48,578 nucleotides of DNA, taken from contig CANHGM010000023.1 of the NCBI GenBank assembly GCA_947460345.1, forward strand, positions 1 through 48,578. Direction: 5' to 3'. The position numbers and the translations under genes are program-made. Source of the stretch: Bacteroidota bacterium. GTDB taxonomy: Bacteria; Bacteroidota; Bacteroidia; UKL13-3. Positions 1-11,300 of this stretch are shown in pieces. Under the pieces are notes generated by a model, which saw nothing but the letters and a program-made list of their open reading frames with translations, was not told the DNA's origin and made no database searches. The first letter of the stretch is position 1. Every line of letters starts with the position of its first letter.

Positions 1-3000
1 AGTCAGGTTTGGAAATATACATTTGCTACTTCGAGTTGGAGCAATGTAACGCCTAGTGGTTCGTTTGCGCGTATTGAAGTAGCTTGTGCTCCTAGTAATT
101 CAAATTTTGTGTATCTGATGTGCCAGTCTGGTGCATCAAGTGCGGTAACGGGTTTTTTCTCCTCTAGTGATGCAGCCAGTTCTTGGCGAAGCAGAAATGT
201 GCCTGTGGTATATGACCAAGCGGCTACGGCTTCTACTGAAATCTCAAGAGGTCAAGCTTGGTATGATTTGTCGTTGACTATAGACCCAACCGTACCCACC
301 ACAATATATGCAGGTGGAATAGAATATATAAAATCTATAGACACTGGTGCTACCTATAAACAAATTACAGCATGGTCTTTATATGCCATGCCTGCTGGGG
401 CAAACCTAGGAAATGCTCAATTGGTGCACTCAGACCACCATATACTGGTATTTAAACCGGGTAGCAATTCATTTGCTTTAATGGGTAGTGATGGAGGTAT
501 ATATAGGTCAACAAACTTGAGTAATGTTTGGCCTTCTGTACCAACATATGCAACTATTAACAGCAATTATAATGTAACGCAATTGTATAGTTGTGCCGCA
601 GCTAATGTATCAGGGTCTAACAACTTTTTGGGAGGAGCACAAGACAATGGGTCATTTAAATTTAATAGTACTGGAATGAATAGCGTAACAATGGTTAGCG
701 GTGGAGACGGTTGCTATTGTCATATAGATCAAGACAATAGCAATAACCAGCTTACATCTTATGTATATAATAACTATTATGTATCTACTAATGCAACAAA
801 TTTTGGGGTGCTTACGGGCTCAAACAATACAGGAGATTTTGTAAACCCAAGTGATTTAGACGGAACCAATAATATATTATACTCAAAAGGTGGTTCGGGA
901 ATTTTATCGAGATGGAGCAATGTGTTTGCATCTGTTTCAAGAACCAACTTGACCATAACAGGGGTAACTAATTTTACTCATATTAAAGTATCTCCCAACA
1001 ATCCTACAACTATATATATAGGTACCAGTAGTGGAAGTATATATAGAATTAGTAATGCCAATAGTGCAAGTTCTCCTATTGCCCCAACATTGCTAAATGC
1101 ATCAAGCTTTGGTGGGAGAATATCGAATATAGATATCAGAAAATGCAGTGCAGGAACAGATGATACCATACTGGTTACGATGTCGAATTATGGATTAAGC
1201 AACAGTGTACTATATACTTTAAACGGTACTACAGCAACCCCTACTTGGACAGATATTGACGATAATAGCACCTTGCCTGATATTCCTGTAAATTCGGGGA
1301 TGTTTGCCCCTATAAACGGCAGCAAAGAAGTGATGTTAGGCACTGATATGGGTATATATACTTGCGATAATATATTTGCTTCTACACCTACTTGGGGGCA
1401 AAGCAATACAGGCCTTGCCAATGTGCGAATAGATATGTTGAAAATAAGAAGTGCTGATAGTTTGATAGCTGCTGCTACTCATGGTAGAGGGTTATATACC
1501 ACAGATAAATATATAAGTGCACAAGCAAATTTTACAGCCAATAAAACGCTGGCATATATATCAAGCAATATTCAGTTTACAGACTTAAGTATAAAATCGA
1601 CCAGTTGGGCTTGGGATTTTGACAATAATGGAAGCGTAGATGCTACTGATAAAAACCCTATATGGGCATATGGTACACCAGGGATTAAAACAGTTACTCT
1701 CACCATAAATAATGGCACCAAAGCTATAACCAAAACAAGTTATATAAAAATATTGCCAAACAAATCAGTTCCCTATACAACCAACAATGGAGGTGATTTT
1801 GAGTCAAATGCTGATGATTTTGGTGCGATGCTGTTAAACGGGGTTAATTGGGAAAGAGGGAACTCGTTAGTGAATGGTAAAAATGGAACTAAGTCGGGCA
1901 GCAATGCTTGGGTTACAGGTTTGTCAGCTTCTGCATATACTGTAAACAATGAAACATATTTATATACACCTAATTTTAATCTGAAAAATGCTAGCAACGA
2001 CTCAATTAAGTTTTATATAAAAAATGTGTTTGAGATAGGGTACGATGGAATGAGGGTAGAGTATTCATTAGATAAAGGAAATACATGGGCAACACTTTCT
2101 ACATCAACTGCTTCCAATTGGTATGATTATGCCAATACATCAAACAATACATCATTTGCACAAAATCAGGCATATTTTAATGCAACTAACTCAAGTTTCA
2201 CACTTAAAAAATATAGTTTAGCTGCTTTAAACGGGAAAGTGAATGTTGCCTTTAGGTTTGCATTTAAAAGTGATAATGTAACCAATGCGGCTGGTATTGC
2301 TATTGATAATTTTGAAATAGTCTCTTCAGTAGTTACGAAAGAGAACCAAAATATTGAAACCGCTCTAACTTCGAAAACAGAATATCTTGGACCTAATGAT
2401 ACAGTTGATTTCTTTTCACCAAACGGTAAAATTTTAGCTACAATTATTAATCAAACGAATCATGATTATGGATTAACTACTGTTTCAATTGATAATGCTG
2501 GCTTAGGGGCTGTAAATTATGGACCCAATACAGCTGCCAATAAAAAAATAGCACAAAAGACGTTTACCATAACACCAACAGTAAACAATGTAAATGGAAG
2601 CTATACAATAAAGTTCTATTATACAAACGCAGAAATATTAGGTTGGAAAAGCATCACGGGAGGAAGTTTTAATAATATAAACATATTGAAATGCCCTTCT
2701 AATATTGCATCAGGCACGTTGCAAAATGGGATATATGGAACTGCAGTTAGCAAACAACTATATAGTGAAACTGACTCATCAGTAACAGCAAGTTTTAATA
2801 CTGGTTTTAGTGGTTTTGGGATAGGAGAAAATATAATAGTTTTACCAATAGACTTATTGAGTTTTAAAGTAGCGGCAGAGGGCGTAAATGCTAAGTTGCA
2901 ATGGGCTACGGCATCTGAGAAAAACAATAAATTATTTGAGATAGAAAGAAGTATTCATGGTCAAGATTTTGAGAAAATAGGAGAAGTAAATGGGGGGGGG

Positions 3001-3387
3001 AATAGTTACTCATTACGTCAATATGAATATACAGATTTGAAAGTTTTAATCGACAATAGGAATATATATTACAGACTTAAACAAATAGATGTTGATGGTA
3101 CATATAAGTATTCGGGTATTGAACAAATACAATCGCATATAGAAAACAATATACAGGTGAGTATATATCCACAACCCATCAAACAGTTTTTAAATGTGAA
3201 AACTAATTTGAACGAAGGGTTTAGTTATACTATATATTCATTTGATGGGAAAGCAATGTTGACAGGAGTTTCAAGTACTTTAAACACGACGATTGATTTA
3301 TCGAAACTGGCCAATGGCAATTTTGTGTTAAGCATCATGGATAGGGAGGAGCATATACAAAAGTTAAAGTTTGTGAAAGTTGAATAG
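1..3387 (+). CDS. Secreted beta-propeller / PKD protein with T9SS sorting domain (5' partial)
   Basis: The reading frame is open from base 1, so the start lies outside the window and about 1128 residues are visible. The first third resembles sortilin/VPS10 or BNR-type propellers: it has Asp-box-like pieces such as IKSIDTGATYKQI and GSDGGIYRST. A PKD domain follows near bases 1500-1750 (key stretch WAWDFDNNGSVDATDKNPIW). Next comes a beta-sandwich region resembling an MAM or jelly-roll module. The end (about 3150-3387) is a T9SS type A sorting domain with SIYPQP, then YTIYSFDGKAM, then a terminal FVKV strand. It is therefore inferred to be exported across the outer membrane and attached to or released from the surface. 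The first part could bind or degrade a polysaccharide, but no catalytic residues are recognisable. A run of nine G at 2992-3000 lies in frame shortly before the sorting domain. Confidence 0.85.
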   Translation, partial: SQVWKYTFATSSWSNVTPSGSFARIEVACAPSNSNFVYLMCQSGASSAVTGFFSSSDAASSWRSRNVPVVYDQAATASTEISRGQAWYDLSLTIDPTVPTTIYAGGIEYIKSIDTGATYKQITAWSLYAMPAGANLGNAQLVHSDHHILVFKPGSNSFALMGSDGGIYRSTNLSNVWPSVPTYATINSNYNVTQLYSCAAANVSGSNNFLGGAQDNGSFKFNSTGMNSVTMVSGGDGCYCHIDQDNSNNQLTSYVYNNYYVSTNATNFGVLTGSNNTGDFVNPSDLDGTNNILYSKGGSGILSRWSNVFASVSRTNLTITGVTNFTHIKVSPNNPTTIYIGTSSGSIYRISNANSASSPIAPTLLNASSFGGRISNIDIRKCSAGTDDTILVTMSNYGLSNSVLYTLNGTTATPTWTDIDDNSTLPDIPVNSGMFAPINGSKEVMLGTDMGIYTCDNIFASTPTWGQSNTGLANVRIDMLKIRSADSLIAAATHGRGLYTTDKYISAQANFTANKTLAYISSNIQFTDLSIKSTSWAWDFDNNGSVDATDKNPIWAYGTPGIKTVTLTINNGTKAITKTSYIKILPNKSVPYTTNNGGDFESNADDFGAMLLNGVNWERGNSLVNGKNGTKSGSNAWVTGLSASAYTVNNETYLYTPNFNLKNASNDSIKFYIKNVFEIGYDGMRVEYSLDKGNTWATLSTSTASNWYDYANTSNNTSFAQNQAYFNATNSSFTLKKYSLAALNGKVNVAFRFAFKSDNVTNAAGIAIDNFEIVSSVVTKENQNIETALTSKTEYLGPNDTVDFFSPNGKILATIINQTNHDYGLTTVSIDNAGLGAVNYGPNTAANKKIAQKTFTITPTVNNVNGSYTIKFYYTNAEILGWKSITGGSFNNINILKCPSNIASGTLQNGIYGTAVSKQLYSETDSSVTASFNTGFSGFGIGENIIVLPIDLLSFKVAAEGVNAKLQWATASEKNNKLFEIERSIHGQDFEKIGEVNGGGNSYSLRQYEYTDLKVLIDNRNIYYRLKQIDVDGTYKYSGIEQIQSHIENNIQVSIYPQPIKQFLNVKTNLNEGFSYTIYSFDGKAMLTGVSSTLNTTIDLSKLANGNFVLSIMDREEHIQKLKFVKVE
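2992..3000 (+). repeat. G9 homopolymer inside coding sequence
   Basis: Nine consecutive G encode part of an Asn-Gly-Gly-Gly-Asn stretch. Long G runs are rare in this AT-rich sequence. A gain or loss of one G would remove the C-terminal T9SS sorting domain that follows. Confidence 0.9.
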
Positions 3388-3548
3388 TATAGATTTGGGT
3401 TTTAGAAACTTTTGTTTGGTAGGATAGGGATTAAATACTCGCTAGTCATATATTTGATTCATAGATGTCAACTAAACAGAACTGTATATAATAACTTCCT
3501 AACTCGAAAGACCATACTAAACATTGAAAAGTATAAACAATAAAAAAC

Positions 3549-3995
3549 TTGGATTCACCTCATAAAACTTCAGCAAACTATCAACCTAACGATATTGAAG
3601 CATTAGAAGCTGATTACTTATATATACAACCTTCACAATTGCTAAATGCAGGAAATGGTTTGTATACGGTAGTTGATATATATAAAGACGAAATTATAGC
3701 CCAGTTTGAAGGTGAAATCTTAACCAATACTGAATCTAAAACAAGAGCAGACCAAGGCTTAGATGTATACTTTATTAATATGGTAGATGGTACTACTATG
3801 GATTCTATGAATACTGATTGCTTTGCTAAATTTGCTAATGATGCCAAAGGGTTTAACGGTTCATTATATTTAAATAATGCTAAAATTGGTTTAGATGATA
3901 ATGGAAATGTTTGTTTAATTGCTACCAAAAAAATACTTTCTTATAATGAAATATTTTGTAGTTATGGTCAGAAATATTGGTTGAATAGAAAGTAG
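3549..3995 (+). CDS. SET-domain protein (putative protein-lysine methyltransferase)
   Basis: A 148-residue protein that is almost entirely a SET domain. It has the N-terminal GNGLYTVVDIYKDEIIAQFEG strand pattern, the central CFAKFANDAKG...NNAKIGLDDNGNVCLIA segment in place of the classical NHSC, and the C-terminal EIFCSYGQKYW that matches the family's [DE]xxxxYGxxYW end. SET proteins transfer methyl from S-adenosylmethionine to lysine. The bacterial target is not known here. The start is TTG: an in-frame stop lies at 3534-3536 and the next ATG falls deep inside the domain. It stands alone, about 160 bp after the T9SS gene and convergent with the serine hydrolase. No obvious promoter box was found. 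Confidence 0.8.
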   Translation: MDSPHKTSANYQPNDIEALEADYLYIQPSQLLNAGNGLYTVVDIYKDEIIAQFEGEILTNTESKTRADQGLDVYFINMVDGTTMDSMNTDCFAKFANDAKGFNGSLYLNNAKIGLDDNGNVCLIATKKILSYNEIFCSYGQKYWLNRK

Positions 3996-4072
3996 TTTAT
4001 TTGAGATTATCACATAGGTATATTCTTCTAAATATGAATTTTAATTACATTAATATATATTCAACTTTCTCA

Positions 4073-5236
4073 TTATTTCATATATGCCTCTAATATCCCT
4101 TTAGTATAGGCAAAAATGTCAATTCTGTGGTTTTTACTGTTAGGTATATATTCATCATCTCGTTTGTGGCCTAACCTGCAAACCACCAATTGGTAATCAG
4201 GGCAAACCATCACATACTGTCCTAAGATTCCTCGCATATAATATACCTTATGCATCTTTCCTTGGTGCTCTATTTGCCCAAGCCACCAACTCAGTCCGTA
4301 AAAATCACATTTCAATTCTCCATCTTCATCTTTAATGGCAGCTGGAGTTAAAGATTCTTGTATATATTTCTTGCTGATGATTTGTTGGTTATATATATAG
4401 CCCTTATGCAAAAACAATAGCCCTATTTTAGAGAAATCTCTGGCATTGCTATTAACACAGCAAAATGCTTTTTCGTTACCGTTGGCGTGGTCTAAGCTCC
4501 ATGAGGCAGGCATAGAGGTATGTAATGGTTTCCAAAGTTTTTCACTCATATAATCTGATACTGAAGTGCCCGTTACTTTTTTCAATATTTGTTGTAACAC
4601 TATTTGGTTTCCACTAGCATAGTCAAATACCTCACCTGGGTTTCGTGTGGGTTCTAGTTTGTTGAAAACAGCTTCTAAGTCGCTGCCATAATAGGCTTCA
4701 GTTGTTAATGAAACGGGGTTTATATAACTTTCATCCCAATATAAACCTGAGCTCATATTCAACAAATGTCTAATAGTAATTTTGGATTTTTTTTCAGTTT
4801 TAAAACTTGGTATATAATGCCAAACAGGTTCGTCTATGCTCTTTATTTTACCTTCATCAACCGCAATTCCAACTAAAATACTGAGAATGCTTTTGGCCAT
4901 AGAAAATGAACCACTAACACTTCTAGCATCATACCCATCCCAATATTGTTCGTGTATAACTGAATCGTTTTTAATGGCTAGTATTGCAACACTTTTATAT
5001 TTTTTGAGTCTATCAATGCAAGGTTTATTTAAAGATTCTTGGTTGTAACAATGGGCTGATGGTATAGGTATATAATCACTTGAAGAGATAGGTCTGTTTT
5101 CGAAGTGTTGCCAGTCTGAAATGTCTGCTGTATTATACCATATAGCGTTATATAAATACCACCTCCCACTAATGATGATATACAAATTGATAAACAGAAT
5201 AAGAAGAACAAAAAACCTAAATATTTTTCTAACCAT
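4073..5236 (-). CDS. Membrane-anchored serine hydrolase, class C beta-lactamase-like family
   Basis: A 387-residue protein with an N-terminal hydrophobic anchor (about residues 5-23). It has the class C beta-lactamase / penicillin-binding-like signature: S112-M-A-K115 (SxxK nucleophile motif), the RHLLNMSSGL segment, and Y206-A-S208 as the second motif. The classical third KTG motif is not obvious; the RGILGQYVMV segment typical of this 'serine hydrolase' subfamily is present. Family members act as esterases, D-amino-acid peptidases or wall-peptide hydrolases; the substrate is not predictable. I chose ATG at 5236. A TTG at 5245 would extend the frame but lies inside the -7 promoter box (5243-5250). 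It is divergent from the subtilisin-like gene across 81 bp. Confidence 0.85.
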   Translation of the reverse strand: MVRKIFRFFVLLILFINLYIIISGRWYLYNAIWYNTADISDWQHFENRPISSSDYIPIPSAHCYNQESLNKPCIDRLKKYKSVAILAIKNDSVIHEQYWDGYDARSVSGSFSMAKSILSILVGIAVDEGKIKSIDEPVWHYIPSFKTEKKSKITIRHLLNMSSGLYWDESYINPVSLTTEAYYGSDLEAVFNKLEPTRNPGEVFDYASGNQIVLQQILKKVTGTSVSDYMSEKLWKPLHTSMPASWSLDHANGNEKAFCCVNSNARDFSKIGLLFLHKGYIYNQQIISKKYIQESLTPAAIKDEDGELKCDFYGLSWWLGQIEHQGKMHKVYYMRGILGQYVMVCPDYQLVVCRLGHKRDDEYIPNSKNHRIDIFAYTKGILEAYMK

Positions 5237-5242
5237 GTTTTG

Positions 5243-5250
5243 CAAATGTA
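5243..5250 (-). promoter_or_regulatory. Promoter -7 box TACATTTG for the serine hydrolase
   Basis: Exact match to TAnnTTTG on the minus strand, with a TTG triplet at 5269-5271 as a possible -33 element. Only 6 nt separate it from the ATG at 5236, so the 5' leader should be near zero. Confidence 0.6.
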
Positions 5251-5290
5251 AAGACTTTTATTTGTTGTCAATAATTTTAATTCTTGTAAT

Positions 5291-5298
5291 TATATTTG
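5291..5298 (+). promoter_or_regulatory. Promoter -7 box TATATTTG for the subtilisin-like gene
   Basis: Exact TAnnTTTG match 19 nt before the ATG at 5318. It shares the 81-bp divergent spacer with the serine hydrolase promoter. Confidence 0.55.
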
Positions 5299-5317
5299 AC
5301 CCAAATAATTTTTGAAT

Positions 5318-8300
5318 ATGAAAAAAATAGTACTAATCTTTTCTCTTTTAATGCTTTCAAATTTATTGGTTAAAGCACAAAACCAATCATATACTGTGCA
5401 TCATAAAAACGGAGACATTACTCCTGCAAAAGGCAATGATTTGCTGACTGATGCTGTAGCTAAAAAACTGCTTTTTGACCATAAATATTATGTGCTCATA
5501 CAGTTTGAAAATCTCCCAACTTTAGCAATTAAAAATAAATTAGCTATAGAAGGTGTTGAACTTTTTAGTTTTTTAAATAACCGAACTTTTTATGCAGCAA
5601 TTGCTGAAAAGAATATTGATTTAAACTTTGATAAATATGCTATTCACGCTGTTTTTGGGTTGTCATTAAATAACCTTAAACTAGACAAAAGACTAATAGT
5701 TCCTAAAACAGATGCACCATGGGCTGTGACTTCTCAAGCAGTTAAAGTAGTGTTAGAATATATACCTGGTTCTCAGACCATAGACATCAAAAAGAGATTA
5801 GTGTCTTTGTTTGGTGTTTCTGAAGTTACAGTTAAATCAATTGGGAACTATATACAAGCCACAGTCAATATTGAATCTTTATCTACTTTAGTCAACGAAC
5901 CCTATATCTCTTGGATTGAACCCATACATCCACCTTTAACTACTGATAACTTGCCCGGCAAAACAGGTCATGGAAGTATGTATATTGGTAATCCTTTAAA
6001 CAGAGGTTTAACAGGTAAAAACATTAAAGTAGGAGAGTGGGATGGTGGTTTTATTGGGCATCATATTGATTTTGGCGATAGAAAAAAGAATATTGATTCA
6101 TTGGTATATAGCGACCATGCAACACACGTAGCAGGTACAATTGCATCTAATGGAACCATGAATTATACGGCAACTGGAATGGCTCCTGAGGCTACAGTAT
6201 ATGGAAATGATTTTTATAATGATATACAAGCTGAAATGGATAGTGTATATAACCAAAAAGGTATTGTGTTAACCAATAACAGTTATGGATACGACCCAAC
6301 TTCAGACAATTGTACTATAAAAGGTAGCTACGATTCTGAAAGTTCAAGAATAGATGCATTGGTAGTAAGCCACCAAGATTTGATCCATGTGTTTTCTTCA
6401 GGCAATGCCCAAAGTCAATGTTCAGGAGGCTTTAGAACAGTTTCAAGTGGCTTCAATTCTTCTAAAAATATTATCACTGTTGGTGCAACTGACTATAAAG
6501 GCGTAATGACTAATTTTAGCAGCTGGGGTCCAACCCTTGATGGTAGAGTAAAACCTGAAGTGTGTGGCGTAGGGGTAAGTGTGTTTTCAACTATTAACAA
6601 TAATGTATATGTTGGTTCAAACGGAACATCAATGTCAGCTCCAGGTGTGACAGGTACCATTGCTCAATTATGTGAATTGTATAATAGAGTGTATAATACC
6701 AATGCCAATGCTTCAGTGATGAGGGCAATTTTATGCAACACAGCAACTGATGCAGGGAATGCCCATGTCGATTTTAAATTTGGATATGGAAATATTAATG
6801 GCGTAAAAGCTGCAACTGTTATAGATAGCAATTGGTTTTTGACTGATACAGTTTCAACAGGTAATTATAATGACCATAGTTTGTTAGTTCCTTCAGGTGT
6901 GAGAGAGTTAAAAGTAACTCTAGCTTGGACAGATAAAGAAGGTTCAGGTTCAGCTTCATCAGTGTTAGTTAATAATTTAGATTTATATATCATCAATCCT
7001 ATAGGTGATACCATCAGACCATGGGTCTTAAACCCAGCTTCGCCTAGTTCCGTTTCTATTCAGAAGATTGATACTGTTAACAATATCGAACAAATAACTA
7101 TTGATAACCCTATTGCAGGTAATTACACTATATATATTGCTGGTACCAATGTACCTTTTGGTCCTCAATTATATGCCCTTACTTGGTTGAATCAAAAACC
7201 TGAAATATTGGTGGTTTATCCTAACGGTGGCGAAAAATGGAAACCAGGGGCCAGTGAAACCATCAGATGGTTATCATCTGGTGTTACTGGTAATTATACC
7301 GTTCAATATTCAGTTGATAGTGGAGCCAATTGGATAACGCTTTCAAGCACTGTGACTAATAAATTTTTCGACTGGACTATTCCAAATGTGGCTTCTAATA
7401 AAGTCATGGTAAGAGTTACTGCTACTGGTTTTAGAGATAGTTCTGATGCCGTATTTACTATATATCCTTTTGTAACTAACCTATCAGCTAAACCATGTAT
7501 GGGTGCTGTAAACCTTACTTGGACTGCTGTTTCAGGAGCCAGTTATTACAATATTTATAGACTAGATAATTCAACTTTTAAATGGACGAAAATTGATACT
7601 ATAGGTAGTTCATTTACTAAGTATACTGATAAAAATGTAAACAATGGCGAGTTGTATTATTATACCATTTCTGCTGTGAATGCTTCCGGTGTTCAAGGAA
7701 ATGTAGCTGCTGCTGTATTCACCACACCTAATTCAGTAATTTCAAATCTAGTAACTAATTCTGGTGCCATAGAAATAAAATGTGGTGAAACCATCAATTT
7801 AACTTCAGCAACTGCTCCAGCTTATCTTTGGAACACAGGAGCAACAACTCAAAATATTTCAGTTTCTCAAACAGGAAATTATTCTGTTCAACTCACATAC
7901 GACACGGGCTGTGTGGCTCAATCTGAAATACAAGTCATCACTGATGCATTTAATATACAAGCATCTTCTGATTCTGTTTGTAATGGAAGCACTTCTCAGT
8001 TGCAAGCTTTTTCTTCTCAACTCAACACCATTCGCTTGACTGAAATTATTCAAAGTAAAGCAGGTACAGGGGCCACTGTTACTTACCCTTCATGGATTAC
8101 AGGAGCTAGTGCAAATGCCGATTATGTGGAAGTAAGTAATATTGGGAACGATACGTTGAATATTGGAGGTATGTCTTTCGAACTATGGAATGATACCAGT
8201 TTAATCAGAACCTATACTTGGCCTAGTTATGCATCATTGCCTCCTAGTACATTGTCTGTTTTACATATAGGGAATACTGCTACCAATGATTCTACTAAAT

Positions 8301-11300
8301 TGTTCTTTAATACCGGTGGAAGTGATGATCCTAGTACTTCAGCTGATGCCAGAGGATATATATTAAAAGACAGTTTGGGAAATATAGTTGACGCTGTAGC
8401 TACTAATTTCTTTGTTTTCCCAGCAATAAGTAATGTAACAAACAACCATTGGCTTACCTCTACTAGCTCACCGTTCTTATCTGGCTTAGCTGGAACTAGA
8501 TTAAAAACAGCAGATAATAATAGAGGCAATGAATGGACAGCTGCTTCCACTTCAAATAGAATAGATTTAGGCGTATATAATGTTACACTTGCATCAATTG
8601 AAAGGGCTAGCGTTTCTTGGTATGATGGAGCTACTTTTATAACTAAAAATCTAAACTTTACACCATTAATCACTACAAACAAAACATATACTTGCTCGCT
8701 TACAACCAATACTTGTTTGCAAATTAAAAATATAGATATATATGTAGTAAATACTTCAACTCCTACTGTAAGAGATTCTATACAATGTGGTGCTGGCATT
8801 CCAACTTGCTTTGCAAATGGAACTGGTGCAATCAAATGGTATAGCGACAGTATAGGCGGGAGTTTATTGCAAACCAGCGGAAATACATATATAACTTCAA
8901 TTTCTTCTTCTACCAATTTTTGGGTGAGTAATTTTGATAATGGTTGCGAAAGTCCAAGAGTTAAACTTATTCAAACGGTTGTAAGTTCTGCTCCAGCTAT
9001 TTCTATTATAAATAAAACAGGTAAATTATGTGCTGGTGAATTGTTACAACTGAATGCTAACAGTTCTTCTAACAACTATACATATACTTGGAGTGCTTCA
9101 AACAATGGCGGTTTGCAACAAACTAGTGGCGATAGCGTTTTTGCCAATCCAACTAGCAATTCTATGTTTTATTTAAATGCATATGATGCATCAAACACAT
9201 GCGTTAATAACGATTCTATTTTAGTGAGTATATATAACAAACCTGTTGTTAATATTCAATCTTCTAAAACTGTTCTATGCCAAGGTGATTCTATCAATAT
9301 ATTCGTGCAATCTTCTTCATCAAACGATTGGAGATCTCATTACCTAGTAATTCAATACGACGCAACTCAGGGAGTAACCGGTCTGCAAGGAGCATCTAAA
9401 GTTTATATGCACTCAGGTATAACAGATACCAATACTGTTGGAGCATCTCAAACACATATAGTAGGTAATTGGGGGCAAGATGATGGTATTGGACAAATGA
9501 CTTCTTTAGGAAATGATCAATGGGAATTAATGATAGATTTAAATGAATACTATGGAGTGAATTCTGATTCTACTGTTAAGTATATAGCTATGATATTTAG
9601 AAATGAAGACGGCACATCAACAGGTAAAGACAACAGCAACCAATATATATATGTGGATGTAAAATCTGGAAATACTATATCTTCATTTGCTGGCGTTACT
9701 GCTAATTATCATCACCAATACCAATGGATAAAAGATGGAGCTTCAATTTCAAATACCACTTCAAATATATATGCTAAAGATTCAGGAATATATATAGCAT
9801 CTGATTTAGGACTCATCTGTTCTGATTCTTCACAACCTATTCATATCACTTTTGATTCAATTGCTATTATTGGCTCAATAACTATAGCTGCTGATTCTAT
9901 TTGTTTAGGCGACTCAGTTCAATTACAAGCAAATAATACTATTGGTAATATTTCATGGGAATATTATAATGGTAACAATTGGCAAAGTTTAAATCTTACA
10001 GGAAATTCTGTATATATCTCACCTAGTACAACTATTGATATTAGAGCAAAAGCTACTGCTAATTGTAATGTCGATTCAAGTATCAGTAAAACCATAGTTG
10101 TAAAAACTTCTCCGGCTCATAGTTCTATTTCACTTAGCAGAGATACCATTTGCCCTGTAGATACTGTTACATTAACATGGAATGGCAATAGTGGCCAAGT
10201 TATAGATTGGTTATACCTAGGTAACTCTACCGGTAAAAGTAACAATCCTGAAGTATTACAAATAACTCAAGCGGCTTATATTTTAGCTAGAATTAGCAAT
10301 AATAATGGATGTGCAGATATATATGATTCAGTATCTATTGCAACCTATGATAAACCGTATGCGGGTGTCTTGTCTTCTACTAAAGCTTCAATTTGTTATA
10401 ACGATTCATTTAATTTATATGTTGATTCTACTAACAATGGTATCGTGACTTTCGAATTTGCTGACCAACTTAATAACAATCAATTTACCTATTTCTACTC
10501 TGCTGGTTATACAAAAATGGTCAAAACCCAAGGCCAAGGTTTTAATTCATGGGGCGGAACCAGTTATAGAGTAAAGGTATCTAATGCCAATTGTCCAGAT
10601 GCTTATTCTAACGTAATAAAAGTAACGATAGATGAGTATAATATTCCTGGAAGTGTCACCTCAAGCAAAGATTCTATATGTCCATTTGAACAAGTGACTC
10701 TTACATACACTCCTAAAGGACCTGATAAATGGTATAACCAAAAACCTTCTGATTGGTTATTTAGCGACTCGGTAAATCAATGGGTATCGTTAAGTTCAAC
10801 TGATACATTCATCAACGCTGTACCAAGTAAAAACACCACATTTAGAGCAGCCTTTTATATGTTATGCGATACTGATTATGTTGATTATAATATATATATA
10901 AATCCACATGCTATCAAAGGAACAATCGTGGCTTCAAAAAATAATATTTGCAAAGGAACTACCAGTACGTTAAGTTCATTTAATCATGTAGGAAATGTAG
11001 TTTGGCAAGAATATATAAACGGAACTTATGTTGACATTGCTTCAGCTATAGTTCTTCCTGCTACTTCAACAGCATATCGTGCTAAGTATGAACTAGGCAC
11101 TTGCGATTCTGTTTTCTCTGATTCATTATATATCAATGTAACTCCAATGCCTGTTGGAGGCCAGTTAAGTGCAACCGTTACTGCTACTTGTGTGGGAGAT
11201 ACTTCTATACTTAAACTTCAAAATTTTAATGGTACCATTACATGGCAAATGTATGATTCTACTCAAGGCAATTGGGTAAAAATTCAAGGCAATTCAGATA

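Noticed and set aside
8227-8916. 229-residue open frame on the minus strand inside the protease gene
   Set aside because: It lies wholly antisense to a well-supported coding region, has a composition unlike a real protein and matches no family.
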